Assembly: GCA_023432465.1 (NCBI GenBank)
Contig: JAEYUO010000076.1
Location: 76,276-140,275 of the forward strand
DNA from: Planctomycetota bacterium
GTDB lineage: Bacteria > Planctomycetota > Phycisphaerae > Phycisphaerales > UBA1924
Length of the DNA: 64,000 bases
Direction of reading: 5' to 3'
Shown: one piece after another, positions 18,532 through 28,631 of the stretch
Layout of the letters: the number at the start of each line of letters is the position of its first letter
Position numbering within the stretch: position 1 is the first letter of the stretch
Notes under the pieces: model-generated
The model's input: only the letters and a program-made list of their open reading frames with translations
What the model was told of the DNA's origin: nothing
The model's database searches: none
Translations under genes and position numbers: made by a program

Positions 18532-20478
18532 ATGAAGACGTTCGCTCAGGCTCGATCCTTGCGCCGGTTCCGCGGCGATTCGTCCGCCTTCGTGCCTGAG
18601 GCGCTCGAGCCCCGCCGACTGCTGACAGCCGACCTCGCCGTGAGCTTTCAGGAGTTCACCGTGCCCTCGCCGCTGGTGCCGGGCGACCGATTCAACGCTG
18701 GCGTGTTCGTGGACAACAACGGTCCGATGGCGGCGGTCGGCCTTGTGTCGATCAACTTCTTCCTTTCCACCGACGTCAACTTCGACGCCAACGACGTCAA
18801 CATCGGGTCATACCCGAGCCTGCCGATCTCCCTCTCCTCGGGCGATTTCGGTGACTTCGCCGATCAGGTGCACATCCCCGCCACGGTCACGCCGGGGAAC
18901 TACTTCCTGCTCGTTCGCATCACGCCCAACAGCGCGATCGCGGACACCAATCAGAGCAACAACGTCGCCGCGAGCGATGACTTCTTCCCGCTGGAGATCA
19001 AGTTCGGCAACCTGCCCGGCCGCGGCAACGCGATCCTCGAGCAGGTGGACCCCGAGGGCACGATCGTCCAGTTCCAGCTCTTCAACGGCGGCACGGGCAC
19101 GGTCTCTCAGGACGATGACGGCAGGTTCGATATCACCGTGACCGGCGCAGGCGCAAACTCCCAGCTCGGCATCGCGACCAGCGGCGGGGACGGCATCGTC
19201 GATATCGACGACATCGACATCGCCGGCTCGATCTCATCGGTCACCGGCGCCAACGCGCGACTGTTCGGCTCGCTCTCGGTCTCCGGCACGCTCGGCACGC
19301 TCACGCTCGGGAACGTCGGCGGGACGGCCGCGGAAGTGCCCATCACGATCGGTCAGGCCGGCGTCAACACCGTCATCACGCTCGGCGAAGTGACCAACGC
19401 CTCGATCTCCACGCCCGGGGCCATCCAGTCGCTCACCGTGACGCGCTGGACCGACACCCTTGGCTCGCCGGTCGACCTCATAAGCGCCCAATGGCTTGGC
19501 TCGCTGAGCACCACCGGCAACTTCAATGCAAGCCTCGACCTCTCCGGGCGCACCGGGGCCAACACCCTCGGCAGCGCGGCCATCGGCGGATCGCTGAACG
19601 GCGGATCGTGGCGGGTCGTCGGCCGCGGCGGAACCATCCAGGCGTTCGCGACGACCGCGAAGTGGAGCGCATCGTTCACACAGATGCTCTCTTCGCTCAC
19701 CACTACGCGCGTCTTCCGCGGCACAGTCGCGGCCAAGAACATCCTCGCCGTCAACATCGGGTTCGACATGCTCGGCGCAAAGATCCTCGCCGGCGCAAAC
19801 CTCGGGACCGACGGGCGGCTCGGCGGCACGGGCGACGCCGCGGATCGATTTGCATTCGGCCGGATCGACTCCCTCACCGTCGGCCGCAAGGTTCGCAACT
19901 CGATCGTCGGCGCGGGTCTCGATCCGGTGAATGGGGTCTTCAACGACGGCAACGACCGGATCAAGCAGGTCAACAAGAGCCGGATGGGCGACGTCACCAT
20001 CGTCGGCAACGTCGCTCCCGCCGCGAGGATCGTCGCCGGCCGCTTCACGGGCGGTGTCACCGTTCGGGGCATGACCATCGACCCCGCGGTCGATGCGAGA
20101 TTCCGAGTCACCGACACCGTGAGCCCCACCGCGGAGTTCATCAGCGCCGACATAACCGTGACTCCCTCCCTGATCCGCGTGCGGTTTGGAGACAACCAGG
20201 CCGTGCTGCGGTCGAGCATCGGCGATGGTGACATCCGCATCGACGCCCCGGGCGGCGCATTCTCGCTTCTGGTCGAACTGGTGAGCGTGTCCCGGGCGAC
20301 CGACGGCACCCCCATCACGGCGACCTACCGCTTCACCCCGCCCGACGGCACCTGGGACGCCTCAGAGAACGGCACGTACAGCGTCGTCCTTCTGGCAGGC
20401 GCCGTCACCGATGTGGCCGGCAACCCCGTGGGCGGCGGCATGGCGGTCACCCTCGGCACCTTCGATGTGCTCGTCTGA
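18532..20478 (+). CDS. LEPR-xLL surface protein with CARDB domain
   Basis: A 648-residue secreted beta-rich protein. Near the N-terminus, EALEPRRLLTAD is the LEPR-xLL motif seen on large planctomycete surface proteins in place of a classical signal peptide. Residues about 35-150 form a CARDB-like adhesion domain (GDRFNAGVFVDNNGP, then IADTNQSNN). The remainder is composed of Gly/Thr/Asn-rich repeats (LGTLTLGNVGGTAAEV; SLTVGRKVRNSIVGAG) suggesting a beta-helix, followed by an Ig-like C-terminal domain (GTYSVVLLAGAVTDVAGN). The ATG at 18532 has GGAGA upstream. It has no C-terminal sorting tail. Predicted to be a cell-surface structural or adhesive protein. Confidence 0.75.
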   Translation: MKTFAQARSLRRFRGDSSAFVPEALEPRRLLTADLAVSFQEFTVPSPLVPGDRFNAGVFVDNNGPMAAVGLVSINFFLSTDVNFDANDVNIGSYPSLPISLSSGDFGDFADQVHIPATVTPGNYFLLVRITPNSAIADTNQSNNVAASDDFFPLEIKFGNLPGRGNAILEQVDPEGTIVQFQLFNGGTGTVSQDDDGRFDITVTGAGANSQLGIATSGGDGIVDIDDIDIAGSISSVTGANARLFGSLSVSGTLGTLTLGNVGGTAAEVPITIGQAGVNTVITLGEVTNASISTPGAIQSLTVTRWTDTLGSPVDLISAQWLGSLSTTGNFNASLDLSGRTGANTLGSAAIGGSLNGGSWRVVGRGGTIQAFATTAKWSASFTQMLSSLTTTRVFRGTVAAKNILAVNIGFDMLGAKILAGANLGTDGRLGGTGDAADRFAFGRIDSLTVGRKVRNSIVGAGLDPVNGVFNDGNDRIKQVNKSRMGDVTIVGNVAPAARIVAGRFTGGVTVRGMTIDPAVDARFRVTDTVSPTAEFISADITVTPSLIRVRFGDNQAVLRSSIGDGDIRIDAPGGAFSLLVELVSVSRATDGTPITATYRFTPPDGTWDASENGTYSVVLLAGAVTDVAGNPVGGGMAVTLGTFDVLV

Positions 20479-20575
20479 TCCGTGCGGCACGCGTTGACGA
20501 CATTCCCCTGAACAAGCGACGTCGCCCTCCTGTTCCGCTCCGGTGCAGGGGGCCGTCTGCTATTGTGCACACCCT

Positions 20576-21916
20576 ATGGCACTCGCGTTCCTGGCGGTTC
20601 TCATCCTGGTCAACTCGCTCTTCGTCGCGGCGGAGATGGCCCTGGCATCTTCGCGCCGGGCACGACTTGAAGCCGCGGCCAAGACCGGCGGTGCAGGTGC
20701 CCGCGCGGCTCTGGCGCTCTACAACGAGCCGACACGGTTTCTCTCAACGGTGCAGATCGGGATCACCCTGATCGGCATTCTCTCCGGTGCGTTCGGCGAA
20801 TCGGCCATCGCGGACCGACTCACGCCTCGCATCGCGCAGATCGAGATGCTCGCTCCGTATGCGGCGGGCCTCTCGCTCACCCTGACGGTGCTGGTCCTCA
20901 CGTTCATGACTATCGTTTTCGGGGAACTGGTTCCCAAGCGGTTGGCGCAGTCGTTCCCCGAGCGGTTCTCGGCGTTCTTTGCTCGCCCGATGCGGGTGGT
21001 CTCGCGGATCGCCGCGCCGGCGGTGTGGGCGCTTTCGCATACCACCGATCTGATCCTCCGTCTGCTGCCCTTCCGCGCCCCCGTGGGCAATGCCGGCGCG
21101 GAGGAGGAGGTTCGCTCGCTGATGCGCACGGGCACCACCGAGGGCATCTTCCATGAATCCGAGCAGCGGATCGTCGAACGCGTCTTCACGCTCTCAGACC
21201 GCACAGTCAAGTCGCTGATGGTGCCCAGGCCGGATATCGACTGGCTCCCGGCGGATGCGAGCGTGAACCGAATCCGCGTCGCCGTCGCGACCTCCAGCCA
21301 CTCGCACTTCCCGGTGTGCAACACGGGGCTCGACGACCTCGTCGGCGTCGTGCACGTCAAGGACCTGGTCAAGAGCGGGCTGATCAGCGATGAGATCAAG
21401 CTCGCCGAGCTGGTCCGCAAGCCGATGTACGTCCCCGAGACGCTCCCCGCGCTCAAGCTGCTGGAGACGTTCCGCCAGCGGCAGGACCGCGTCGCCTTCG
21501 TGCTCGATGAATACGGTGTGCTCGAGGGTCTGGTCACGCTCAACGATGTGGTCGAGGCGATCGTCGGCGACGTCACCGGCGGGAGCGATGCCGACCCCGA
21601 ACCCATGGTCGTGACCCGGGCCGATGGCTCATTCCTGCTCGACGGGATGCTGCCCGTTGACGACCTCCGGACGCTCATGTACGGTCCCGATGGCTCCGAG
21701 ACGCCCCTCCCCAAGGAGTCCGAGGCGACCTTCGAGACCCTTGGCGGGTTCGTGCTGGCATATCTGGGTCGCATCCCCGCAACCGGCGACTCCTTCGAGT
21801 TCGAGCGTTACCGCTTCGAGGTCGTGGACATGGACCGTCACCGGATCGACAAGATCCTGCTGCAGATCACCCCGCCCGACAGCACCGCCACGGATTCCGA
21901 CCCGTCCGCGCTGTAG
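20576..21916 (+). CDS. CNNM/CorC-family membrane protein (DUF21, CBS pair, CorC_HlyC)
   Basis: A 446-residue protein with an N-terminal DUF21 membrane domain (NSLFVAAEMALASSRRARLE; FMTIVFGELVPKRLA), a CBS pair (about 205-330, MVPRPDIDWLPADASV and LDEYGVLEGLVTLNDVVEAI) and a C-terminal CorC_HlyC domain (FETLGGFVLAYLGRIPATGD). The family is linked to Mg2+/Co2+ efflux or homeostasis; the 'hemolysin' label is historical. The CBS pair likely binds adenine nucleotides. The ATG at 20576 is chosen because the membrane domain begins there. It converges on the minus-strand SPFH/ABC operon. Confidence 0.9.
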   Translation: MALAFLAVLILVNSLFVAAEMALASSRRARLEAAAKTGGAGARAALALYNEPTRFLSTVQIGITLIGILSGAFGESAIADRLTPRIAQIEMLAPYAAGLSLTLTVLVLTFMTIVFGELVPKRLAQSFPERFSAFFARPMRVVSRIAAPAVWALSHTTDLILRLLPFRAPVGNAGAEEEVRSLMRTGTTEGIFHESEQRIVERVFTLSDRTVKSLMVPRPDIDWLPADASVNRIRVAVATSSHSHFPVCNTGLDDLVGVVHVKDLVKSGLISDEIKLAELVRKPMYVPETLPALKLLETFRQRQDRVAFVLDEYGVLEGLVTLNDVVEAIVGDVTGGSDADPEPMVVTRADGSFLLDGMLPVDDLRTLMYGPDGSETPLPKESEATFETLGGFVLAYLGRIPATGDSFEFERYRFEVVDMDRHRIDKILLQITPPDSTATDSDPSAL

Positions 21917-21924
21917 CGGCCTGA

Positions 21925-23892
21925 TTACTTGGGGGCAACGCCACCCTGAGGCGATTCCTCCGGGTTGCGATCCGGCCCGAGCATCTGCTCGCGGAACATG
22001 TTCAACGCACCCTCGGTGATCCCCTGCGGTGCGGGGAACCAGAAGTCAAACGGCGGGCTTCCCGATTGCTGGGCGTTTGCATCCAGCCGCCCCCGCATCA
22101 TGCTCCGCTCCAGCAGGACATACGCCCGCGCCTGCAGGTCCGTCGGCGCCCGCCTGTACATCAACGCGCCCTGAGGCACGCCCGCTTCTTCCGCCATGCC
22201 CGCCAGCACCGTCGCCGCGAACTGATCGAACGGCGGCAAGCCCATGCGCCCCTCGTTGCCCGCGACGCTCGTCCGGAAGCCCTGCTCCTTCTGATACGTC
22301 TTGTGGAACAGCAACGCATACTCGAAGTTGGATCGGAACAGCTCCTCATCCCCCGCCAAGAGGCCGGAGATGTATGCCGAAAGCAGCGCACCCACGATCT
22401 CCTGGAGCGCGACCGAGGGATTGGTCTCCCGCGCATCGCGTGTGATCTCCTCCTCCACAAACTCGGCGAGCGGCTTGGTGATCTGGTCTCTCAGGTCCGG
22501 CCGATGCTTGTTCAGACCCTCCCACGTGCGGAGGTGCTCGTAGTAATCCGCGGCCCGGCCGCGGTCGCCGCGACGGTACAGGAACCGGATCGCATCGCGC
22601 AACAGGTTCTCGTACCCGGCGGAATAGAAGCTGAACACTTTGGTCTCGGAGTCAAAGTCCGACCGGTCCTTGAGCTTGTCGAGAATCTGTCCATACACCG
22701 GCACAAAGTCGGGGTTCGGGAGTGTCTGATAGAACGAGGGGTTGGCGATGTCGAAGAGGATCCAGCCCGAGCGGTACAGCTCCTGAACCGCCTGAATCGT
22801 GACGCGGTCGGTGTTCAGGAAGTCGTAGTTCTTCCGGTTCTTCTCCGTCGCACGGAGGAGCGCCTCCTCCGAGCCGCGGGCGGACCAGTACACCGCGTGC
22901 GCCGCCGGGTGACGCCAGTCCAGCGGGCCATACTCGCGCGTGTACCGGATCATCCGGTCCGGCTCCATCTTGTACTTGTCCATAAGCACGCGCTTGCGGA
23001 CGTGCCTGAGCAGGTGCGGCGCGGCCTCCTGAAACCGCGGGTCCCCCGCCAGCCTCACCAGCGCATCGGTCTCAAACCACTGCGGCAGAATGCCGACCTC
23101 CCCCGCATAGCCCGCATAGCTCTTGCGGACCTCGTGCGCCTCCAGAAGCCTCTCATCCAGATCAATCTTCAACTCCGAGCGAATGAGCGCCACCAGTTCG
23201 CGGGCCTCGGGGTACTTTGCGTACAGCTCATCGATCGTCTCGTACGCGTCCGCGATCGGCCTCAGCCAGTTCTCCATGTACAGTTCGCCGAGCGTGTTCC
23301 CCTCGACGCGCTCGCCCAGCGGGATCCGCGGCGGAGAACCCAGCACGATCGTCCACTCCCGCGCGTGCATCCGCTTGTAGTACTTGTGCGCATCATCGGT
23401 GTACCCCTGCACCTTGTGCAGATAAATCCACGCAAGTTCCTTGTGCAGCAGGATGTCCGCCGGGTTCGCCGGGATGCCCTCCTCCCGCAGCAGGTTGATG
23501 CCCGACTGCACCCATTGCCAGCGCTCTTCGCGCGTCTGCGTCACCACCGAGATGTTGTACGCCAGGTTCCACGCATGGAACGCCCAGACACGGGGGAAGC
23601 GGGGCTGCAGCCGCGTAATCGTGCGCGCCAGATCGATCGCCTCGTAGTACTTTCCGTCCTCCTTGAGCGTGTTGGCGCGGATCCACAGGAAGTTCACAAA
23701 CACGCCGCGGAACGCGCCCATCGCGATCCCCAGCCCGACCTCCGGCGGGTCGCCCTTCTCGGCGCTGTCGGCATACACCAGCTTGTTCCGCCCCACCGAT
23801 GCCGCGAGGTACATCGCCAGCACACCCTGGATGCACAGGAACACCGCCAGCACGCCCACGGCCGCAAGTTGAATGGTCCTGTCGCGTCGCAT
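21925..23892 (-). CDS. Large membrane-anchored helical protein, last gene of the SPFH/ABC operon
   Basis: A 655-residue protein with one N-terminal TM (LAAVGVLAVFLCIQGVLAMY), the rest probably extracytoplasmic and helical. The stretch after the TM (GAFRGVFVNFLWIRANTLKE, then DGKYYEAIDLARTITRLQPR) looks like TPR-type helices, and LAYNISVVTQTREERWQWV resembles sequences seen in large planctomycete proteins without assigned function. It starts 21 bases after the permease stop, so it belongs to the same transcript. I do not recognise a catalytic site. It may be an adaptor of the exporter or its substrate. Confidence 0.65.
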   Translation of the reverse strand: MRRDRTIQLAAVGVLAVFLCIQGVLAMYLAASVGRNKLVYADSAEKGDPPEVGLGIAMGAFRGVFVNFLWIRANTLKEDGKYYEAIDLARTITRLQPRFPRVWAFHAWNLAYNISVVTQTREERWQWVQSGINLLREEGIPANPADILLHKELAWIYLHKVQGYTDDAHKYYKRMHAREWTIVLGSPPRIPLGERVEGNTLGELYMENWLRPIADAYETIDELYAKYPEARELVALIRSELKIDLDERLLEAHEVRKSYAGYAGEVGILPQWFETDALVRLAGDPRFQEAAPHLLRHVRKRVLMDKYKMEPDRMIRYTREYGPLDWRHPAAHAVYWSARGSEEALLRATEKNRKNYDFLNTDRVTIQAVQELYRSGWILFDIANPSFYQTLPNPDFVPVYGQILDKLKDRSDFDSETKVFSFYSAGYENLLRDAIRFLYRRGDRGRAADYYEHLRTWEGLNKHRPDLRDQITKPLAEFVEEEITRDARETNPSVALQEIVGALLSAYISGLLAGDEELFRSNFEYALLFHKTYQKEQGFRTSVAGNEGRMGLPPFDQFAATVLAGMAEEAGVPQGALMYRRAPTDLQARAYVLLERSMMRGRLDANAQQSGSPPFDFWFPAPQGITEGALNMFREQMLGPDRNPEESPQGGVAPK

Positions 23893-23913
23893 CGTGTGCC
23901 CGCCTGTGTGGCC

Positions 23914-25878
23914 TTACTGCCCGGAATACGTCGCCAGCTCGCGCCGACGGAAGATCATGACGCCCATCGCATAGAGGACCGATGTCAATGCTCCGAGCAC
24001 GACCACGCCCGTGCTGACCGCGCCCCAGCCGAGCAGCCGACCCTCCACCAGATGCTGCGTCGGCCGCAGATTGGAATAGAAGTTAAACGCGAACGACACC
24101 GGAACCGCGATCGCGCGGATCACCACCCGCGTCCACAGGATCTCGTCCTTGTCGCCGCGCGACGCATAGTACTCCAGCGACTCGGTCAGGAACCCCGCCG
24201 ATTCGGCCATCAGGAACACGCCGAACGCGACCAGGCACGCCACCGCGAACGAAAGGTGCGTCGCCGCCCACACGCCCACCATCGCCAGGAATGCGAGCTT
24301 CATGAGCAGCACCAGCATCACACGCACGAAGTTCGCGCGATAGCTCGACACCGGGAAATAGATCTCGATCCCGTCCGGCGGGAACGACACCGTCTCGGTG
24401 TTCGCCCAGTCGCTCTCCGGAAACTCCAGCCCCTTGAGCGCATCGCCGTTGATCACCTGCAGCACCAGCATCCCGTCGGATCGGATCGACGCCGGATTCA
24501 GGTTCAGCGTGATCGTCTGCCCTGGTGGGATCACCTGCACCACCGGCAGCATGTTGTCGGAGACAAACGTCAGCTTCACCAGCGCCCGCGGATCGTTCCC
24601 GCCCGCATCGACCCTGTACCGGAACGTCAGGCTCTCGGCCCGCTCCTTGGCTCGCTCCAGCCCCTGGAAGGCAAACACCTCGCGCCCGCCCGGCGCGATC
24701 GCCAGCATCGCGTCGCGGTGCTCGCGATAGATCTCCTGCATGATCCGGCCGCGCTCTTCCGCCGTCTCGCGGAACATCGGGTCGCCCCGACGCATCCGCT
24801 CGATCCGCTCATCGATCTCCGCCTTCACCGCGTCAAAGTCCAGAGTCGGCAGCGACGGCCGCACCGATTGCCGCGCCGTCAGCACCTGGGTCTCCAGGAT
24901 GAGCCGGTCCTCCGCGATGAACTCGTTGCCGGCGGAGATAAACGGCCGGAACTCCCCCACCGCCCGCTGCTCGCGCAGGTATCCGACAAACAGGAACACG
25001 CCCGTGGAGCTCACCGTCAGCAGCACCGCCGCGACGCCCACAACCCCCAGCCACTTGCCCAGCAGATACTGCCACGATGCCACCGGCTTGGTCATCGTCT
25101 GCCAGATCACCTTGTCACGCTGCTCAAACGCCACCGTGCCCACCGACAGGAACAGCACCAGCAGCGCAATGATCCAGAATGTTCCCCCCGTGCCATACTG
25201 CAGGAACGACTGCACCCGATACCGCAGCGGCGTCTCCGGATCAAGCTGCCCCGGCAGCGCGGCCAGCGCAAGCAGAAGCAGCACGATGAACACCAGCGAG
25301 ACTTTCATCCGCACGGCCTCGATCACCACGTTCCGCGCGATCGCCGTCACCGCCCACGGCCCGCTCAGCAGCAGCTTGAGCATCTCCATCAGCACGATGA
25401 ACGAGAACGACAGCGACCCCACCGCCGCGATGAACAGCCCCGCATCCCGCCACCCCCCCTCGCCCCACTGAATCAGCGGCCACGCCACCGCCGCAAGCGC
25501 GATCACCACCAGCAGCGACCACAGGCCGATCCCCAGCCACACCACGCACACCGCGATCAGCGTCAACGCGCCGATCCCCACCGCCACCGAGGTCGGGTCC
25601 GCCCGCGCCGCCAGAACACGATTGATTGCCGCCGCCGTCTCCTCCGCTGCGGAGCGCTGCCGCTCGAACATCGCCCGCTCTTCCGCCGATGCATCCGCGC
25701 CGGGCTTTGGCGCCATCTGCTCAAACTGACTCTCGACCGCATCCCCCGATGCCCGCGTCACGATGTACGTGCCCATCCCCGCAATGCCGACCAGCAGCAG
25801 CGCGATCGACGCCACGATGCGGAAACCCCGCGACCGCTGCGCCCGATCAATCGCCGCCATCACGCCGCGAACGCTCAC
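23914..25878 (-). CDS. ABC-2-type transporter permease with a large extracytoplasmic insert
   Basis: A 654-residue membrane protein. There is a first TM (IVASIALLLVGIAGMGTYIV), several more at about 95-200, then the ABC-2 permease core (VSLVFIVLLLLALAALPG; KPVASWQYLLGKWLGVVGVA; FLFVGYL). About 200 residues (350-540) follow without TM, then a C-terminal group of TM segments. The KPVASWQYLLGKWLG stretch is typical of the cytoplasmic helix contacting the ATPase. It starts with GTG overlapping the stop of the ABC ATPase (GTGA), so the two form one exporter. Substrate unknown. Confidence 0.8.
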   Translation of the reverse strand: MSVRGVMAAIDRAQRSRGFRIVASIALLLVGIAGMGTYIVTRASGDAVESQFEQMAPKPGADASAEERAMFERQRSAAEETAAAINRVLAARADPTSVAVGIGALTLIAVCVVWLGIGLWSLLVVIALAAVAWPLIQWGEGGWRDAGLFIAAVGSLSFSFIVLMEMLKLLLSGPWAVTAIARNVVIEAVRMKVSLVFIVLLLLALAALPGQLDPETPLRYRVQSFLQYGTGGTFWIIALLVLFLSVGTVAFEQRDKVIWQTMTKPVASWQYLLGKWLGVVGVAAVLLTVSSTGVFLFVGYLREQRAVGEFRPFISAGNEFIAEDRLILETQVLTARQSVRPSLPTLDFDAVKAEIDERIERMRRGDPMFRETAEERGRIMQEIYREHRDAMLAIAPGGREVFAFQGLERAKERAESLTFRYRVDAGGNDPRALVKLTFVSDNMLPVVQVIPPGQTITLNLNPASIRSDGMLVLQVINGDALKGLEFPESDWANTETVSFPPDGIEIYFPVSSYRANFVRVMLVLLMKLAFLAMVGVWAATHLSFAVACLVAFGVFLMAESAGFLTESLEYYASRGDKDEILWTRVVIRAIAVPVSFAFNFYSNLRPTQHLVEGRLLGWGAVSTGVVVLGALTSVLYAMGVMIFRRRELATYSGQ

Positions 25879-27137
25879 GGATTCCCCCCGCTGCTCCCCC
25901 GCTTCTGCCCGCCGCCGGAATCATCCAGCAGCCCCTCGATCATGCCCAGGTCCACATCCTTGCTCGTACGTCCCGCGGCCTTCTCCGCCGAAGCCTGATC
26001 CTCCGCCTGCGGACGCGGCTGCTCGACTTCCGGCGTCAGAAGCTCCTCAAGCACATTCCGGTCCGGGCCCGTCGCCGCCGGTTGCTCCGCCTCTCGGTTC
26101 GCGGCGATCGGCTCCGCATCGCGTCCCGCGGCCAGCAGCGAGTCGATCACCGCGGTCCCATCGTGCTCGCCCTCAAGGAACGCCGCGGTCTTCCCGCCGT
26201 GCTGCGCGCCGCTGGTCTCCGCCGCCTGCGCACGGGCCTCATCAACGATTTGCACAAACAAGTCCTCGAGCTTCTGCCGCGGCTTGGCCACGCGCACCAC
26301 CGACTTCGCGCCCCCGCTCCGCTCGCGGATGATGCGGTCGATCGTGCTGATCGTGCCCTCATCGAGCGGATCCGTCTCCAGCACCGTCGCTTCCTCGGTC
26401 TCCAGCAGCTCGTCGCACGTGCCCTCGCGCTGAATCCGCCCGCCATACAGGATCACCATGCGGTCCACGCAATCCTCGACATCCGACAGCAGGTGGCTGG
26501 AGAGCAGGATCGTCTTGCCCCGCCGGCCCAGCGCGATGATCAGGTCCTTGATCTGCCGCGTGCCGATCGGATCGAGTCCCGTCGTTGGCTCGTCGAGGAT
26601 CAGGAACTCCGGATCATTGATCAGCGCCTGCGCGATGCCGATGCGACGCTGCATGCCCTTGGAATACTCCCGCACGGGCCGGAACTGCGCTGCGCTCAGC
26701 CCGACCATGTCCAGCAGCTCGTCGATGCGCCGCTTGCGGACCGACCGCTCGATCTCAAAGAGCTTGGCGTAATAGTCCAGCGTCTCCCGCGCGTTCAGGA
26801 ACGGGTAGAGATACGACTCCTCCGGCAGATACCCGATCCGGCGCTTCACGGCGACATCCGTCGGCAGCTTGCCAAACACCGAGACGAGCCCGGATGACTT
26901 GTGCAGCAGCCCCAGCAGGATCTTGATCGTGGTGGACTTGCCCGAGCCGTTGGGCCCCAGCAGGCCGAATACCTCGCCACGCAGGATCTCGAAGCTGACG
27001 GCGTTCACCGCCTTGGCACGCGGTCGAAGCCAGAAGTCGCGGAACACCTTAGTCAGCCGCTCGCAGACCACCACGGCCTCGCGCTGCTGGTTCGCGATGC
27101 CCCTGACGCCCGCCGTGCTCGTGAGACTCTGGACCAT
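25875..27137 (-). CDS. ABC transporter ATP-binding protein with a C-terminal extension
   Basis: A 420-residue ATPase. Walker A is GPNGSGKST (61-69), the signature is YSKGMQRRIGIAQAL and Walker B is FLILDEPTTGLDP. The stretch after Walker B matches ABC-2 exporters of the DrrA/NatA type. After about residue 300 an extra ~120 residues rich in Ala, Glu and Arg (EALRQPAAT-like composition) follow, probably disordered or helical. The ATG at 27137 is preferred because GGAG lies 5 bases upstream; a GTG at 27164 is the alternative. It overlaps the permease gene and follows the HflK-like gene after about 30 bases. Confidence 0.88.
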   Translation of the reverse strand: MVQSLTSTAGVRGIANQQREAVVVCERLTKVFRDFWLRPRAKAVNAVSFEILRGEVFGLLGPNGSGKSTTIKILLGLLHKSSGLVSVFGKLPTDVAVKRRIGYLPEESYLYPFLNARETLDYYAKLFEIERSVRKRRIDELLDMVGLSAAQFRPVREYSKGMQRRIGIAQALINDPEFLILDEPTTGLDPIGTRQIKDLIIALGRRGKTILLSSHLLSDVEDCVDRMVILYGGRIQREGTCDELLETEEATVLETDPLDEGTISTIDRIIRERSGGAKSVVRVAKPRQKLEDLFVQIVDEARAQAAETSGAQHGGKTAAFLEGEHDGTAVIDSLLAAGRDAEPIAANREAEQPAATGPDRNVLEELLTPEVEQPRPQAEDQASAEKAAGRTSKDVDLGMIEGLLDDSGGGQKRGSSGGNP

Positions 27138-27167
27138 CACGACTCCGTCCAAGATTGCCGACACACC

Positions 27168-28631
27168 TTACTGCGTCACCTTCGAGCCCTCTTGCCGCTG
27201 CTCGAACCGCGCCCGCTCCATGTTCCGCATGCGCTCGCTCTGGGCCTGGTCGAACTCCTTGCCGTACCGAGCGATCTCCTGCTCCCGCGTCAGCGCGGGG
27301 TCGCGGTTGATCATCAGCACCGTCCGCGCCGCCGAGGGCGGCAGCAGCATGATCTGCGTGTTCTCCCGCGTCGCAAAGATCTGGTACGCATCGGCCCAGT
27401 CGCTGTTGAGCAGCACCTTCGGGTTCACCTTGAACGCTTCGAGCTTCGCGTCAAACAGGTCCGCCTCCGCCCGCGCCTGCGCCACCATCGTGGTCCGCTC
27501 CTGCCGCGCGCCATCCAGCATCGATGTCACCGATCCCGACACGCGCGGATTCACCGGCACGCCCCCGATCTCCGTCGGCCGGCCCAGCAGCAGGTCGTTG
27601 ATCCGCGCCAGCGTCGCCTCCGCCGCGGCCTCGTCCTTCTGCGCAAGATCCAGCTCATACTGATCAATCTGCGACAGGATCTGCTCCGCCGCATCCCCAG
27701 CCGCCGCCTGCAGCGCCTCGCGCCGCGCCGACACCGCATCCTCGATCGCCGCGGCCGACTGCGACTGCGCCGCCTGAACGCGGTAATACGCCGGCATCAC
27801 CCGCCGCGGCGGGAACTTCTGCGTCATCGACAGCGTCTGGATCAGAATCCCCGACTCCAGCGAGTCCAGCATCGCCTGCGCCGACTGCGAGGCCAGCATC
27901 TCCACCGTCCGGAAGGTGCCCTCCTGACGCCGCTCATCCGGCACGTTCCGCATGAACTCGTCGAGCGTCACACTCGCCGTCGCGCGCACAATCGCCTGCA
28001 TCACGATGGCGCGGACAAGCCGATGCTCGGCCTTCTCATCGCCGACATTCTTGGCGTACAGGTCCGGGTTCCGCTCGTCATGCTGATACGTCACCGCCCA
28101 GCGTGCGTGCACCAGCGCGCCGTCCGCCGTCAGAAGCTGACCATCAACATTGGGGTCGAGCGACTCCGATCCGCCGCCGGCGAGCACCGTCGAGCCATCC
28201 GTCGCCAGTTGCTTCTCTTCCTGCTCAGCAAGGTTGGGGAAAAACTCGCGCCGAAGTTCCATGGACTGCGAGCCGACCGGGACCTTGATGATCTCGCCAA
28301 ACGGCGCGGGCCAGCCCAGGTGCGGGCCAGAGTCCAGGTTGCGGTCGATCACACGCCCGAAGCGCAGCTTGATGCCGCGCTCCGACGCCCCGACGGAAGT
28401 GAACCCCGATCCCGCGAACAGCACCACCAGAACCACGATCGCGCCGAGCATCACGCGATAGCTCCACCGGAGCGCATCCGCGAGCGACTTGGTCGCCGGG
28501 TCCATCATGTCCGCCATGCTCACGCCCTGGGAGGCTTCGCCCCCGCCAAGACGCACGCTCGCCTCGCCCCGGCGCTCCCGGCGCGAAAGCGGGGAACGCG
28601 ATGCCGGACCGCCATCGGGCATCATGCTCAT
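27168..28631 (-). CDS. HflK-like SPFH (band 7) protein
   Basis: A 487-residue protein. After a polar N-terminus (about 1-55) comes one TM (VMLGAIVVLVVLFAGSGF), then an SPFH domain beginning VGASERGIKLRFGRVIDR, with the typical GPHLGWPAPFGEI. The remainder has an Ala/Glu/Gln-rich helical region (about 290-350) that should form the coiled coil driving ring assembly. HflK forms cage-like complexes with HflC that control FtsH; here it may organise the neighbouring exporter instead. The ATG overlaps the stop of the HflC-like gene by ATGA. Confidence 0.85.
   Translation of the reverse strand: MSMMPDGGPASRSPLSRRERRGEASVRLGGGEASQGVSMADMMDPATKSLADALRWSYRVMLGAIVVLVVLFAGSGFTSVGASERGIKLRFGRVIDRNLDSGPHLGWPAPFGEIIKVPVGSQSMELRREFFPNLAEQEEKQLATDGSTVLAGGGSESLDPNVDGQLLTADGALVHARWAVTYQHDERNPDLYAKNVGDEKAEHRLVRAIVMQAIVRATASVTLDEFMRNVPDERRQEGTFRTVEMLASQSAQAMLDSLESGILIQTLSMTQKFPPRRVMPAYYRVQAAQSQSAAAIEDAVSARREALQAAAGDAAEQILSQIDQYELDLAQKDEAAAEATLARINDLLLGRPTEIGGVPVNPRVSGSVTSMLDGARQERTTMVAQARAEADLFDAKLEAFKVNPKVLLNSDWADAYQIFATRENTQIMLLPPSAARTVLMINRDPALTREQEIARYGKEFDQAQSERMRNMERARFEQRQEGSKVTQ

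Noticed and set aside
22066..25998. Very long open frame on the plus strand opposite the permease and hypothetical genes
   Set aside because: It is antisense to genes with clear motifs (ABC ATPase and permease) and its composition is Arg/His/Pro-rich, as expected from reverse reading of GC-rich codons.
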